The notes beneath the pieces were generated by a model, which worked only from the letters and a program-made list of their open reading frames with translations, was not told where the DNA came from and searched no databases. Of a DNA stretch of 64,000 nucleotides, positions 12,543 to 25,092 are shown in pieces (within the stretch, counting starts at the first letter, position 1; every line of letters begins with the position of its first letter). Position numbers and translations under genes: made by a program. The DNA is taken from the NCBI RefSeq assembly GCF_017591425.1, contig NW_024465885.1:33488501-33552500 (forward strand). The letters run 5' to 3'. Origin of the DNA: Ochotona curzoniae (lineage: Eukaryota; Chordata; Mammalia; Lagomorpha; Ochotonidae).

Positions 12543-12875
12543 GGGCCCGGCGCCGTGGCCCAAGTGGTTAAAGGTCCTCGCCCTGCACGCCCGGGATCCC
12601 ATATGGCCGCCGGTTCTAATCCCGGCAGCCCCGCTTCCCTTCCAGCTCCCTGCCTGTGGCCTGGGAAAGCAGTCGAGGACGGCCCAAAGCTTTGGGAACC
12701 TGCACCCGCGTGGGAGACCCGGAAGAGGCTCCTGGCTTCGGATTGGCATAGTATCGGCCCGTTGCGCTCACTTGGGGAGTGAATCATCGGACGGAAGATC
12801 TTCCTCTCTGTCTCTCCTCTCTGTATATCTGCCTTTCCAATGAAAAAATAATAAAAATAAATCTTTAAAAAAAAA
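12543..12875 (+). mobile_element. Young full-length C-type SINE with target-site duplication
   Basis: The copy begins gggcccggcgccgtggcc, has the A box at about 12557 and the B box ggttctaatcc near 12611, and ends in a run of 13 A. It is flanked by identical 16-base copies of aaaagataaagtgggg at 12526-12541 and 12876-12891, the mark of L1-driven insertion. It differs little from the copies at 25.6 and 35.4 kb, so all three belong to one recent subfamily. Overlapping open frames on both strands are SINE sequence. Confidence 0.96.
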
Positions 12876-12891
12876 AAAAGATAAAGTGGGG

Positions 12892-15454
12892 TAACAGATG
12901 CAAGGCTAGGAGCCTGTTGAGAAGAGACTCCAGGAAGAGGAGTCCTTGGAGGTGCTTTTGTGTTTATCTTAATGAAAAGCAAACATTATTGCTCCGTCTT
13001 GTCAGCTACCAATGGCAGAGGATGCTCCTTTTTTATTCTTCATTTCAATAGTGCTTTGAGTAAGGTGCCTTGTTCCCATTCCTTGAACTTCCTGCTTATA
13101 GACATGATCTAAGTCTGAGTTGAGTTTGAACAATTGTTTACAAAGTGTTTAAGAACTGTAACACTGATTATACATTTTGTCAATTGCACAAGAGCACTGT
13201 CCCTCCATTTCTTTTCAGTCACTCTCCTCCCCAGGGACCCACAAAGAAAACTAGCTTGCAAACATGACAGCACCTGATCCAAGGGTGAACACAAGGGTTT
13301 CAAGTTTGGTTGCCAGGCTGATTGTATTAGTTGCAAATTCTTTTCAAAAAAAATGGCTGGAAATAGGGCTATCTTATAAGTTGAATCTCTTTCAGTTTCA
13401 CAGATTTGTTGATATCACTGTAATGGGGTGATATGTTGTGATATGTATGGGAAGCCACACAGAGAAGGCAAGATCAAGCCAGATATGAGTAAATCAGAAG
13501 ATAAAAATACATCAGAAAGCTTTAGATTTAGTCTATTATGAACATATGTTGTGAAAGGAGTTGTAGGTGCTTGCTCTCCCTGTGCAGTACAACAAAGGGA
13601 TAACATTGACTAAGGGAATCAGATGACAGCAGTGGGAGCCATGATCTGTTCTCTACTGTAGTCCAGACTAAGAAATTCATTCTGTACAGCTATATTATGA
13701 GGTGATCTATCTTCTGAGCCCTGGAGACAATAAAGCACCAGCTCATTATAATCTCTAGGGAAAGAGAATGACCTGGAGAGGACCCTGTGGCTTCCCGTCT
13801 TGTCCTGTTCAGGGAACATCCAAAGGCATCCTGACAAGACTTAGATAATAATGATTTAAGCTATTGTTTATATAACTAATGTAGATCGATTCAGGCTCAT
13901 CAAGGCACTATGGCAGTGCTATACTCTGGGAGGCTCCCAGTCTTATCTATGCAATCCAAAGTGAAGACCAATGGTATTTATCAACAATCATTCTCCTTTG
14001 TTATATTAGGACAACTCAACAGTCAATATAAAATTACAATCCACCTGATGCATATGCAGAAGAAATTATTCTTGAGCACTTTTATGGATTGCAATATGAA
14101 ATGAAAGTTTTTTCTTGAGGAAATGTGATTGCAAGTTTACAAATTCATCACTTTAAGAAAAACCAAGTATATTGATAAAGACAAGCATTTGTTAAGAAAG
14201 AGTTGAACTTTCCCAGTTCTTAGTTCCTCTTTTTGTTTTACTATAATATTGCTAATAGATGTGGTCATGCTGTGGAAATTTGGAGGTGATTTACAAAAAC
14301 AAAATAAGTTATAACATGTTTTAAATTTGAAAGCACCACAGTCTTTTTTAAACTCATTTTTTACTTAGATGATTTAGTGTTGGCAGGGAGTTTGAGCCTT
14401 GACATTAATGGTAATATTAGTGGATTTTTTTCTGCTCTTCATGTAAATTACATTATATTGATGAGGTAGGTCACACAGGCTGTCTGGAGGGTAAAACTTT
14501 GAAAGAAACCCAGGAATTTTTTAGACTGAAAACTGCTCTTCTGCATTTCATTCTAATATATATTTAAAAAAAAAAAACACAAGATTGGCATTATCATATT
14601 GAGACTAAAATAGACTCATTCAGCAAAATGTTTTTTTTTTCTTTTTTTACTGTGACATGTACTTTTTCTGATTTTTTGAAATGTGAACATTTAATCTCTC
14701 TTGCCATAATAGCATGTGATTTGTAAAATACATATTCACACAGATAAATTAATGTAATTAGCTAAATTATCGTATCATTTTGGTTTATCCTCCTTGCAAG
14801 TTAAAAAGAACATTGCATCATACACCTTTTACTGGAACATTGCAGAACACACAGCTTTGATGAGCTATATTGCTCAGGAGACATGAAAATAGAGTACTGA
14901 ATGTCAGGTTGGGAATACATGATGAGGATTAGACACATTGCTTATTCAACATCATACCCCGTGGCATCAAACTAAATCTGTACTATTTTTGTCTTTCATG
15001 GTAGAACAGGCTCACAATAGAAAAAGAAGAGAATCATTGGTCATCTAATGAAATGATTTATAGTAAGAGGAGCAAAAACCAAGGGATACACAAGATATTC
15101 TAGTGAAGTGCTAAAAGAAAGCAATAGACAGCCAAATCATCCATGTTCTGGCACAGTTTCATATAATTTATAGTCATTTATGTGTACACTTATTACTAAT
15201 CCATGAAAATAAGTGTGGATTAAATAATCACCTATATAAATGATTTTGAAAGATATCAAAATATGTACACTGGGCATGCTGAATTGTTTTTGTTCATGAA
15301 AATGAAAACCTGGATAAGTTCAAGAATTAAGGGTATAATATATTTCTCCTCTCATTAGATCATTCTCCACTTTATGCTAGGAGGGAAAAAAGGCCAAAAA
15401 ATCATGTTACTATACTATAGATGATTTCATATTCAAAGTAATCATTTTTAAAAA
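12892..15454. other. Unannotated unique-looking sequence
   Basis: About 2.5 kb with no recognised repeat. Open frames of 60-75 codons (13109-13336 minus, 13415-13606 minus, 13619-13837 minus, 13910-14104 plus) resemble nothing I know and lack neighbouring splice structure. Good candidate for true single-copy intergenic or intronic DNA. Confidence 0.5.
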
Positions 15455-15572
15455 TATATTCTGGAGGTAGAAATGCTAACTAATCTAATTGGATCATCAT
15501 CAATTGAAGACATGTGTCAGATTATCATGCTGGATGTCATACATATGTACAATTAAAATGATAAATCTTTCA
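15455..15572 (+). mobile_element. L1 3' end fragment, L1MA-like
   Basis: The run gctaactaatctaattgg, then a segment ending catacatatgtacaatta, matches the 3'UTR pattern of old L1MA-type elements. It is short and 5'-truncated, and the microsatellite just downstream may descend from its tail. Confidence 0.55.
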
Positions 15573-15592
15573 ATGGCACACAGGTACATAAA

Positions 15593-15608
15593 TACACACA
15601 CACACACA
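15593..15608. repeat. (CA)n microsatellite
   Basis: Eight CA units followed by gatacataaata. Confidence 0.9.
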
Positions 15609-15699
15609 GATACATAAATATGGAATCCAAAAATCTATCTTTTTTGTTTTCTGTTTTGTTTTTTTAAGATAACACATTTAAGAAATGTCAAGAAAGCCA

Positions 15700-16190
15700 G
15701 CTCTCTAGATAGTATGCTGCATTAATTTGCTGTTGTGTTATAATAAAATAACACAGACTCAGTAACTTGAACCAACATACTGAACTTGCGAGCTTCACTG
15801 TTTTGTAGCTTGGAAGTCTAGTATGGCTCATTAGGGTTAGGATCTCTGGACATGTCAGAGGAAACTTCATTTCCTGTGACTTTTCCAGATTTCATCCTTT
15901 GGGTTATCTCCTTCTTTGTCTCCACAGCCAAAGTGTTACATTTTCAGATCTCATTTTGTGGATCTGTTTCATCCATCTCTTTGCCTTGCATTTGACTCCT
16001 CCTGTGTTATATTCACATCTATGTTTCCAATGTATCCATCTGTATTATAAAGGATAATCATCTCATCTCAAGATCTTGGTAACATCTGCAAAATCTCTTT
16101 TGTTATATTGGGTTAAAGACACAGATTCTAGGGAGTTCAAGTCAAAGATCATTGGAAGCATTTTAAATCTTCCTAACAAGAATGATTTCG
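15700..16190 (-). mobile_element. MLT1-like LTR (ERVL-MaLR)
   Basis: On the plus strand it begins taatttgctgttgtgttata, then aacacagactcagtaactt, ttttgtagcttggaagtc, a segment with cctttgggttatctcc, and a terminal agacacagattctagg. This is the order of a reverse-oriented MLT1 LTR. It is a solo LTR with no internal region seen, long dead and much diverged. Confidence 0.6.
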
Positions 16191-16504
16191 TTGTGTCGGC
16201 TTCCTCCATAAAAATGAGTCTGTGATGTTCTACTTATATTAATCTACTTCTGACAATCATTTTCTGTATGTATTTGACTTGATCATATTTTTGTTTTCTG
16301 ACATTCTAAGAACAGCTTTTAAGATTTTTGAATAAAAACATTATTAAACCATGTAAAATGTAATGAATAAATGTAAATGTAAATGAATCAGCACAAATAT
16401 CATTGTAAAAAATAGCAATAGTATGATAATCTATACATAAAACTTGCATTTTCAGGCCAAACAATAGAAAATAAACAATTATATGTGTATGCTTATATAT
16501 ACAT

Positions 16505-16800
16505 ATATATATTTAATTGTTTATTTTAAAGAGAGGGTAAAGCAGAACATCTTTCACACACTAGGCCATTCTCCTAAAAAGCATAATAGCCTGGGGCAGG
16601 CCATGGCAACACCTGAAGTTAAGAACCTCATTTCAGTTTCTCACATCAAATTGAAAGGATCGTCATCAATTTAAACCACCATCAACTGCCTTCCAAATTG
16701 CACATCAGCAGCAATGTTTATTGTTTATTGGAAGTGGATGCAAGATTCAGTCCCAGGTACTTTAATACATGAGATTAAAATGCTTGACAGGGTACCTTAA
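16505..16800 (-). mobile_element. Possible ancient C-type SINE
   Basis: A tail-like start (tttaattgtttattttaaag) is followed by gagaggg, ttctcct and, near 16740, gcaagattcagtcccagg, then taaaatgcttgacagggt. The order suits a minus-strand SINE but most positions have decayed. Confidence 0.4.
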
Positions 16801-17194
16801 CCCCCTCTGCAAGAATACCAGCTCAAACAAATGCATATGATGGTAAAATCCCATACTGACTTTCCTTTGTAGGAAATTCAGATTCCAAGACACACTCAAA
16901 ATTCATAACCAGCATTCCAGGAATTTTGGCTGCTGAACAATTGCTAAATTTACCTGTAAAAAAGGTTGTCCCAAAGAGAGACTGCATAGTCATTGAAGCT
17001 ACCCAGAATCAATGAATAATCTCTGTATCTCCAACTATGCCCTGTACTCCAAAATGTGTGCCCTTCTTATGAAAATTCCACAGATACCATTGTTGGCAAT
17101 GATTTAAGAAATTCCTTATATTTCATGCCCATGGAGTTGAAAAATAATATAAAATTTCAAAAAGACATCAAAGGAAGGTTTTTATTTGTTTGTG

Positions 17195-17515
17195 TTTTTG
17201 TTTTGTTTTTTGGATTTATTAAGTTATATGAAAACAAAGTGAAAGAGAGAAAAATCCCATCTACTAGTTCACTCCTCAAAGGCTGAGATCTGTATGGGGT
17301 TGCACTAAGCCAAATCAGGAGCCTAACTTCTCAGCCAGGTCTCCCACATGGGTGGCAGAGAGGCCCCAGTACATGAGCCATTCTCTGCTGCCTTCCTTGA
17401 CTCATGGCAGCATTGAAAGCAGAGAAGCTTGGGATTGAAATGTCACTCAGACATGAGATGCAGGTGTTACAGGTGGCAGTTTTACTTATTGCAATACAAT
17501 TTTAGCCATAGCAGT
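17195..17515 (-). mobile_element. Old C-type SINE
   Basis: The plus strand reads tttggatttattaagtt, then gttcactcctcaaaggctg, cagccaggtctcccacatg, ggtggcagaga and gcagttttacttattgc. Family order is complete and the divergence is high. Confidence 0.7.
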
Positions 17516-17903
17516 GGAACTGTTGAGTTTATTCTTATCCCTGCATTCTATCCAGTTTCTTGAAATCATTCTATCAAAGATACCTAAGAAGTATTATTTT
17601 TACGCTTAAGTGGATAACGATGGGTAAACAGCTATAATTTAAAATATTTATGAATAGGCATTTTTAATAAATATCCTAAAGGCAACACACAGATATTTAC
17701 AACTCAAAGAAACTATGATAGTTGTACTTTGTTACTTTTTATCTTAATGTATAGTCACAAGAATTCAAAATAGTATATTTCAGTTAAGCTCCTTCTGTGT
17801 TCTTGGCATCATGCTAAAATAAGTTCAGTGAGTTAAAAAAAAACACAAAAGAAAAAAGCATGTAATAATTGCAATGACAAAAGCAGAAAAGTAAAAACAT
17901 TTT

Positions 17904-18229
17904 TTAATGTTTATTTTTATTGTAAAATCAGATACACAGAGAAGAGGAGAGACAGAGGAGGAAGATCATCCATCCCATGGTTCACTCTCCAAGCGGCTGC
18001 AACGGCTGGAGCTGAGCCAATCCAAAGCCAGGAGCCAGTCTCTTGTCCCAGGTCTCCCTCATGGGTGCAGAGTCCCAAGGCTTTGGGCCATCCTCAACTG
18101 CTTTCCCAGGCCACAAGCAGGGAGCTGGATGGGAAGTGGAGCTGCCAGAATTAGAACTTGTGCCCATATGGGATCCTGGTGCGTTCAAGGTGAGGACTTT
18201 AACCACTATGCTATCACTCCAGGCCTATG
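17904..18229 (-). mobile_element. C-type SINE, full length, with probable target-site duplication
   Basis: Clear minus-strand copy: tail (atgtttatttttattgt), gagaagaggagagacagag, ggttcactctccaagcgg, ggctttgggccatcctcaac, ggagctggatgggaag, and the complement of the head at cactccaggcc. The 11-base string aaaacattttt occurs on both sides (about 17894 and 18230), suggesting a target-site duplication. Confidence 0.92.
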
Positions 18230-18466
18230 AAAACATTTTTAAAACAATCTGGTATTGCAGTCTTCCTAAACTATAAGTGGAGGTAGAGTAACAAATGTTC
18301 TTTTTCTAAATTCTTAAAAACAATATTGAAAGCAACTTTCAAAAGTATTACTTTGTTAAATTTGCTAAATGTTAAGGTTTAAAAAGCAAGAGAAGTTCAT
18401 GTAAACACCAAAATAGAGAATGAGTCATAATTGGAAGATTCCAGTGATGGTAAAAAATCAGAAAGT

Positions 18467-18640
18467 GGCAGCAAGAAGGAAGGAGAAATAAGAGAAGGAG
18501 ACAGAAGAGAAGGATGTGAGCTGCAGATTAGGAAAGAGGCAAAGGAAGAACAAAAGAGCAGGAGATTAAAAGAGGAAGATAAGGAAAAATGAAAGAGAAA
18601 AATGAGGAAACAAAAAAGAAAAAGGAGGAGCTGCAGCAGG
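18467..18640 (+). repeat. Purine-rich tract of about 175 bp
   Basis: Nearly all A and G on the plus strand, with no simple period. Interruptions are single pyrimidines and two copies of the string gagctgcag. It could adopt triplex structure. No coding meaning is implied. Confidence 0.85.
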
Positions 18641-18879
18641 ACTGATACTCAGGGTTAGATAACGACTAAGTTTTCTCCAATGATATATCCAATCCGCACA
18701 CTTTAAAAATGTCATTTGATGAGACTTCTACATTGGAGCTTCAATAAAACTTGTAATCAGTTTTTTTATCACACTTCTGCTACTCTTAAATTAGAAAACT
18801 TTCTTTACCTCTCTGTTTTCATCCACAGCAAGATCATCTTTGCTTGCATATGACATGATTATCTATATATGGGAACCAC

Positions 18880-20240
18880 AGACTTCACTAAGGGAACATG
18901 GAACTTCATAAGAGAGTCAACACACAAAAATCAATAGAATGCTGTGGATGAGAAAGAGTTTGTACGATGGTCTCATTCACAATAGCTGTAGAAATTAGAT
19001 ACATTGAAATAAATTTGACAAAGGATATCAGAGATCCCTGCAATGAAAGGTATAAAACATTAAAGAAGGAAATAGAAGACATAAAAAAGCAAAATTTGTC
19101 TACGATCGTGGATTGGAAGAATAAATTCCATTAAAATTTCTATGCTATCAAAAAATGTAGAGGTTCAATGTGATTCAATCAAAATTCTGATGACATTCTT
19201 CTCAGATCTAGAAAAAAATGATATTGAAATGATTATGAAAACACAAGACATCTTAGAAATTTAGAACAAACGAGCAAAATGGAAGGTATCACACTTTCAG
19301 ATTTCAGCATACAGAGAGCAGTATCCATCAAAACAGCCTGCTACTGGTACAAAAATAAACTTTAGACACCGAAACTATGAAACAAAATCCCTAACTTTAA
19401 CTCATATACAAAACATCAATCCAAAATGAAACAAGGATCTAAACAACACCATGAAATTACTAGATGAAAATATTGGGGAAACTGTGAACCGTTGGCATCG
19501 GTAGAGATTATTTGAAAAAGAACTCAAAAGCACAGAAAATTAAAGCAAAAATCGGCAAATGACATCACACCAAACTAATTCTGCACTACAAAGGAATCAT
19601 TCCACAAAGTATAGTGGCTATCAATGGAATGGAAGAATGTATTAACAAGCTGCAGCTGAAAAAATTAGAAAATAGTAAATATTGATGAGGATGTGAGGGA
19701 AAGCGTGCTCTAATGCCTGGTGAGTGGGAATGTAGACTGGTGCAAACATTGCGGACACAGCATGAACATTCTTCATAAATATTAAATTTGCCCTAGGATA
19801 CAGCCATCTCACTCCTGGGAATTTATCCAAATAAAACGAGATTAGCGTATGGGAGTACAATCTGTGCTAACATGCTTGTTGCTGCTCAAGTCGCCTTAGC
19901 TAAGACAAGGGATCAACCCAGATGCCCATCCTCTGATGCCTGAATAAAGAAAATATTGAGTAGATTCACAATGGAATATTGCTTGGCCATAAAAAAGGAA
20001 AGAAAGAAATCCATTGTTTTGCAACAAAATGGATGCCACTGGAGACTATTACATTTACTGAAATATGCCAATCCCAAAAGGAAAAATATATTTTCTGTGA
20101 TCTGTTGTAACTAGTACTTTGGAGCACAAAAATGTAATCATGTTATATATAAGAGCAAAATTGACATAGGTGGAACATATTATCATGCTCTTAAATCTGT
20201 ATTGTGAAATGCCTGAATGTGTTCACCTTATTAAATAATT
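18880..20240 (+). mobile_element. 5'-truncated L1: ORF2 C-terminal part and 3'UTR
   Basis: Translation in shifting frames gives L1 ORF2 landmarks: the segment before and after atcacactttcagatttc, then ctgctactggtac, then cactcctgggaatttatc, and the end region aatggatgccactggagac. The 3'UTR follows from about 20100. Frames are broken by many stops, so it is dead. No target-site duplication or long A tail was found. Confidence 0.85.
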
Positions 20241-20659
20241 TTCAAAAACTCATATAGACTCTGAATTGTGAAAGCTATTTTTATGAAAATTTCCTAAGTA
20301 TCTACTATGTCATCTGCATGCTTAATTAGATGACAATATATTTTTTTTTGTTTTGCATGTTAAAGGTAATCTCAATACTTACAAATATGCATAGGGTACA
20401 GATTTTTAAATATAATTATGAACATAATTCATTATCCTTTGTACTTATCATCAATCTAATCTCCCTGTATTTGATAACTTTATTTTAATTCATTTTTCCT
20501 TGCTTTAGAAGCTCTCACTAATAGCTAACTATGAGCTTGAAGAAATAGCTTATTTATATTAGTGTATTTAATTCTTTTAAAAATGTTGAGGTCTATATGA
20601 TTATTATGTCAGAATATTTTATACTCTGTAATATCATCACTGTTAAAAAAAAGGGGGGT
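20241..20659. other. Unannotated AT-rich sequence
   Basis: Could include more of the L1 3'UTR, but I see nothing clear. Confidence 0.4.
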
Positions 20660-20943
20660 TACTTTTTTTTTAAAGGTAAGTAATGGAAATAAGAAGAGAA
20701 ACAATTCTTCCATTTACTGGTTCATTCTCCAAATTAATGTAAAAATCAGGGCTGGGCTTTTCTGACCCAAATGCCCAGAACTCCAACTGGGTCTCCAAGA
20801 TGGGTAGTAGATGAGTAAGTACTTGGGTCACCAACCACTTTTTCCACATCCATTTGCTGAAGACTGAAATGGAATCAGAGCATCCTGGCTCAAACTGGTC
20901 CTCTGAGTTGGAATTACCTACTGATTTACAATGCCAGCCCCTG
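20660..20943 (-). mobile_element. Old C-type SINE
   Basis: Order on the plus strand: ttactggttcattctcc, aactgggtctccaagatgg, gtacttgggtcacc, then atgccagcccc, the complement of the head. The 94-codon open frame here is SINE-derived. Confidence 0.72.
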
Positions 20944-21087
20944 TATAGTATCATTTAAATCAATGCCTAACAAGTTAAGATGGTTTAATTATAATCCATA
21001 CACAAACAACCCTGCAAAATCCCCAACATTTATCTTATATAAGATTCAAGCAAAAGGTCAAGCAATAGATTGGATATATGTTTCTTT

Positions 21088-21412
21088 TAAAGATTTACTT
21101 ATTTTTATTTGAAAGGAAGATTTTTACAGAAAGAAGGAGAGACAAAGAGAAAAATCTTCAATCCATTGGTTCACTCCTTAAATGACCACAATGACTAGAG
21201 CTTAGCTGATATGAAGTCAGGATTCAGTAGCCTCTTTGGGTTTCCCAAGTGGTTGCAGATCCCAAGATTGTGGGGCATCCTCTGCTGCTTTCCCAGAACA
21301 CAAAGAGGGACTTGACTCAGAAGAAGAGCAGCTGATATGGAAACAAATGCACAAATGGGATGCTGACAATTGCAGTTGGAGGATTAACCTGTTGAGCCAC
21401 TATGCAGGTCCC
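21088..21412 (-). mobile_element. Old C-type SINE
   Basis: Starts with the tail complement aaagatttacttattttta, then ccattggttcactcctta, gggtttcccaagtggttg, ctgctttcccagaacac, and ends gccactatgcaggtcc. Full-length order, moderate to high divergence. Confidence 0.8.
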
Positions 21413-22107
21413 CAAAAGGGAATTTTTTATGGTGTTTCAAAATCAAGGACTAATTTGATCTGATGGCCAAACCAGAGATTACATGATCACAGCTGTATGG
21501 GAAGATAGTGTTGAAAACTCCTGCCTTGGACATTAAATGACTTGACAGCAGTAACTGACATGGGTCAAAGCTACTTCAACTAGTTACATTGCCCTAACTG
21601 TAAATATAATGATAAGGAAATAATAGGCATACCATTTGGTCAGGAATAAAAAAAATCTATGATAATCTTTCCAGATATCTATTACTCTTTAAGTACCAAG
21701 ATTCCAAGTCCAGATAGGTTCCAGAGGCCTCATAAGCTCCATGATGAATTTCTCAGAAGGAAGTATATAATTTCTTAAGTTTTCAAGCTAAAAACCAAAA
21801 TAATTATGCAATTGCATAAGCGATGTTTTGAACTGCTTAACATTTGTGAACACTGTAATAAGCAAACTCCTTGATTTATGTAGCTTAAATTTTAAGCATT
21901 GTTTGCTTTTCCTTGTGAAAGTTCATTTCAGTCTGAGTACTCCCTCCTACATTTATAATTTTTTCATTTCTTTTTGTAACATAGCCGGTTATTTTCACTT
22001 ACTCACTTTATCAAATCTATGCTCCCTTCAAGTGTGTGACACACATTAAAATAGAAATCTGTTGAGCTCTCTTAAATTTGAGGAGAGTGCAAGATATCCC
22101 AAATTTT
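21413..22107. other. Unannotated sequence
   Basis: No repeat or gene recognised. An open frame at 21828-22049 (73 codons) looks random. Confidence 0.4.
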
Positions 22108-22240
22108 AATGCTCCTGGCTCCTGGCTTTGGATAGACTCAACTCCAGCTGTTGAGGCCAGTTAGGGAGTGAACCAGCCAATGGAAGATCTTCCTCTCTGT
22201 CTTCCTCCTTGTATATCTGACTTTCCAATAAAAAAAAAAA
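22108..22240 (+). mobile_element. C-type SINE, 5'-truncated 3' third
   Basis: Contains only the last part: gctcctggctcctggcttt, gttgaggccagttaggg, gaagatcttcctctctg, and an A tail at about 22229. The head with A and B boxes is absent, as in an aborted insertion. Confidence 0.85.
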
Positions 22241-22970
22241 ATCTCCAAGTGTAAGAATATTGATTATTGCTTGATTCTGGTAAATTCATGGTTCCCATAA
22301 TGCTGTCATTTATGGCAATACCCAAACACAATAAGCTATTATGCATTTATTCTGATCTTGATACTCCAGATTTTCTTGCACATTCCTTAGTAGAAATGTG
22401 GAGGATTTTATTTATTTTTTACTGAACCTAGATCACTGCCCCTACATTATCACTGGACAATCTGTAGAACTCCGATACTATTTTTTCTTCATTGTATCAG
22501 TAGCTGGACCTATCCTCAATCTCATGTCTGTCATAAATTCACAGTTGTTATGCCATTGTGATGGAATATAAAAGTACTGAGATGAGTCTGACCTGCTTTG
22601 ATGATTTTCTTCATTTCTTTGTCCATGGTCAGTTTTGTGTAGGGCTCTGTGAGATTCTATCTGATACTAGGACACAATTTTAAGTAGCTAAACCTAGGTT
22701 GCAAAGCAGTAAATTGAATCTTTAACTCTCTACTTCCTCTAACTGGAAAATGACTCTAAGTTGTACTGCTTAAGTGATTTCAGGAATGGATGGAAAGAAC
22801 AGAACCATTTCCACAAATAATGTGATATTGGAGCAAACCTGGATCCTAAATGCAATTGAAACCAATGTTATTCATGGACAGGTTCATGATCCTTATTTCT
22901 GTGATACTTTCTGTTGTGCGGTACTTGTTCATTGATTTAGTCTTCTGTTGTCATTTTATTGGGATTTTCT

Positions 22971-23963
22971 TCACATTTACCATTAGCTTTGTTTGTTTCT
23001 ATTCCTCTTCTCTGTCAAGAGAACATCTTGAAGTATCATTTGTGGGGCAGGTTTAGAAGAGGAATATTTGTTTAACTTTTCCTTGCTGTGGAAGAATTTT
23101 ATTTAATTTTCAAAGGCAAAATAAAGCTTCCCTGGATACGTTATCCAAGGCCAACTTTTTTTTTTTTTCTTTTAGGATCTGGAATATGTCACTCCATTCT
23201 CTTCTGGCCTGTAGAGTTTCCTGTGAGAGATCTCCTGTGAGTTTAACTGGCATTCTTTTATATGTCAGTTGAATTTTTTTCATAAACACATTTAAGGATC
23301 TTTTCCTTATGTTCAATTGAAAAGAGCTTGATGATCATGTGTTGTGGTGAAGATCACTTTTGATCAAGACTGTTGGGAGTTCTGTATCCCTCCTTGATGT
23401 TGTTCCCCAATTCTTTCTCTAGATTAGGGAAATTTTCCCTTATTATTTCATTAAATATATTTGTAAGACCAGTTTCTCTTTCTGCACCTTCTGAGACTCC
23501 CATAACTCTTATATTAGGCCTCTTAATAGGGCCTTTCAGTTCTTGAATTTTTTTTTTTTTTTTGGCCTGATCAGCTCTGATTCCAGCTTTTTGTTTGCTT
23601 CCCCTGATGACAGGAAATATCCTCCACTCGTGAGATTCTTTCTTCTGCATCCTTCACTCTATTTTTGAGACTCTTCACTGTACTTTTAACTTGCTCTGCT
23701 ATATTCTTAATTTCTGATACATCAGCCTTGATTTGCTTTATTGTGGCTATTGTGTAAAATATTTCTTAAATTTTTTGAACTCTTATGTGTGCTTCTCATT
23801 GTTGATCAGAAGCTTTAAAATGAGTTTTTTGAATGCTGTGTGCCCCATATTTATGATATCTTCCTCAGTTAACTCTTGGGTTTGGTAAAGGTATTTGCTC
23901 CTTTGAAGGGAAGTTTTCCATACTATTCATTGTGTCTCTGTCTCTTCTTTTGCTCTTGGTCAT
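22971..23963 (-). pseudogene. L1 ORF1 pseudogene, copy 1
   Basis: ORF1 encodes the RNA-binding trimeric chaperone of L1. The start is the ATG at 23961-23963 and the terminal TGA is at 22971-22973, giving about 330 codons, normal for the family. The central RNA-recognition region is readable (RPNIRVMGVSEGAERE) and so is a C-terminal segment (LTGDLSQETLQARREW). The coiled-coil region differs from copy 2 and includes extra sequence and a T run at about 23548-23563. A TGA at 23354-23356 interrupts the frame right after LDQK, and frameshifts lie on both sides. It cannot make a full protein. Confidence 0.85.
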
Positions 23964-25084
23964 TGCACTTCTGGTTATCAGATTCTTCTCCTTGGGGCAG
24001 CTTTCTAAGCTCTGTAACTCACAGGTCTACAGTGTGATTTTACTTACTGCAGTTGGCACACTGTACTTTGTTTACAGTCAGTTGTGCCACTCCCTCCAAT
24101 GAGTTCCAGGTCTGGGTTCTTATGTTAGATTTCCACCATGGTCTCCATAGCCCTAGCTCCTGGCCTCACCACTCTCCACATCCTGTGATACCATGCTGAA
24201 GCTGTACCATTGTCTGTACAACCTTTCTCCCACTTCCGGTTAGACCAGGTCCCAGGATTAGAGAGACAGCAGCTGTCTTATATACCTAGGTTGTTGTTGG
24301 TGGTGCAGATCTTGCTGGAACCTGTTGGACGTTAGGTCTGGGTGCCACACTGACCTATTCTGACCTCTAGGATGCGACAGTCGGTATTGTTTTGTTGCAG
24401 GAGCAGTGCAATCTATCAAACTCAGTGAGTTCTCGTGAGCTCAGCCCATGCACAGTTCACTATTGTTCCCTGCAGTCCTAAGGCTTTGGCCACAGTGTTC
24501 AAAATGGCACCTGATGTGCCACTACTAGAGTTCTTGATCTGCTGGCTATCAGGTTTGAGGGCTACCCAGACCTGTCTTGGGTGAAACCTGTAGAATGCCA
24601 CGTTGATGCAGTTCACTGAGTTAGACATTAGTTCACTCCCAGCTCAGTGTATGCTCAGTCCTTTGGCTTGCTTTTGTCTCCTTAAGCAAAATTGTGTCCA
24701 ATTCAGCTCTAGGAGGCTGACTGGGCTGTGAAATCCTCCCTGTTCTTGCACCGCCCTTCTGGGATCTGCTCTTCTGTCTCTGCTCCTGGTCAAATGAAAT
24801 GGACCAGCAGGTCAGATGTTTATTTGTCTGGGTTCAGCCCTCAAACTCCCAGTGAAAGTCCCTTCCCACCTGGTTTCTGGTGGAGTTCATATTGCTGTTA
24901 GCTGAATGCTGCTTGAGTATCCGACACTGCAACAGCACACCATTGTGTCCGCTGTTTTCCTATGAATGTCAGTCTCCAGGTATCCCTCTACTGTTGTTTT
25001 GTCCTCTCCTATTTCTTGGGATGTGTCCTCTCTGCTTCATCCTGATCAAACGTTTCTCCATCCATTTAAACGTGTCCTTATTCT

Positions 25085-25092
25085 GCCATCTT
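25085..25092 (-). promoter_or_regulatory. YY1-like site at L1 5' end
   Basis: The minus strand reads aagatggc within the first 20 bases of L1. In human L1 this motif at the 5' end binds YY1 and sets the transcription start. A role here is inferred from position only. Confidence 0.45.

Noticed and set aside
12524..12982. 152-codon minus-strand open frame
   Set aside because: Covers the young SINE and its flank, and the same peptide phrases recur in every SINE copy.
15830..15842. Telomere-like ttagggttagg
   Set aside because: Only two units, inside an MLT1-like LTR.
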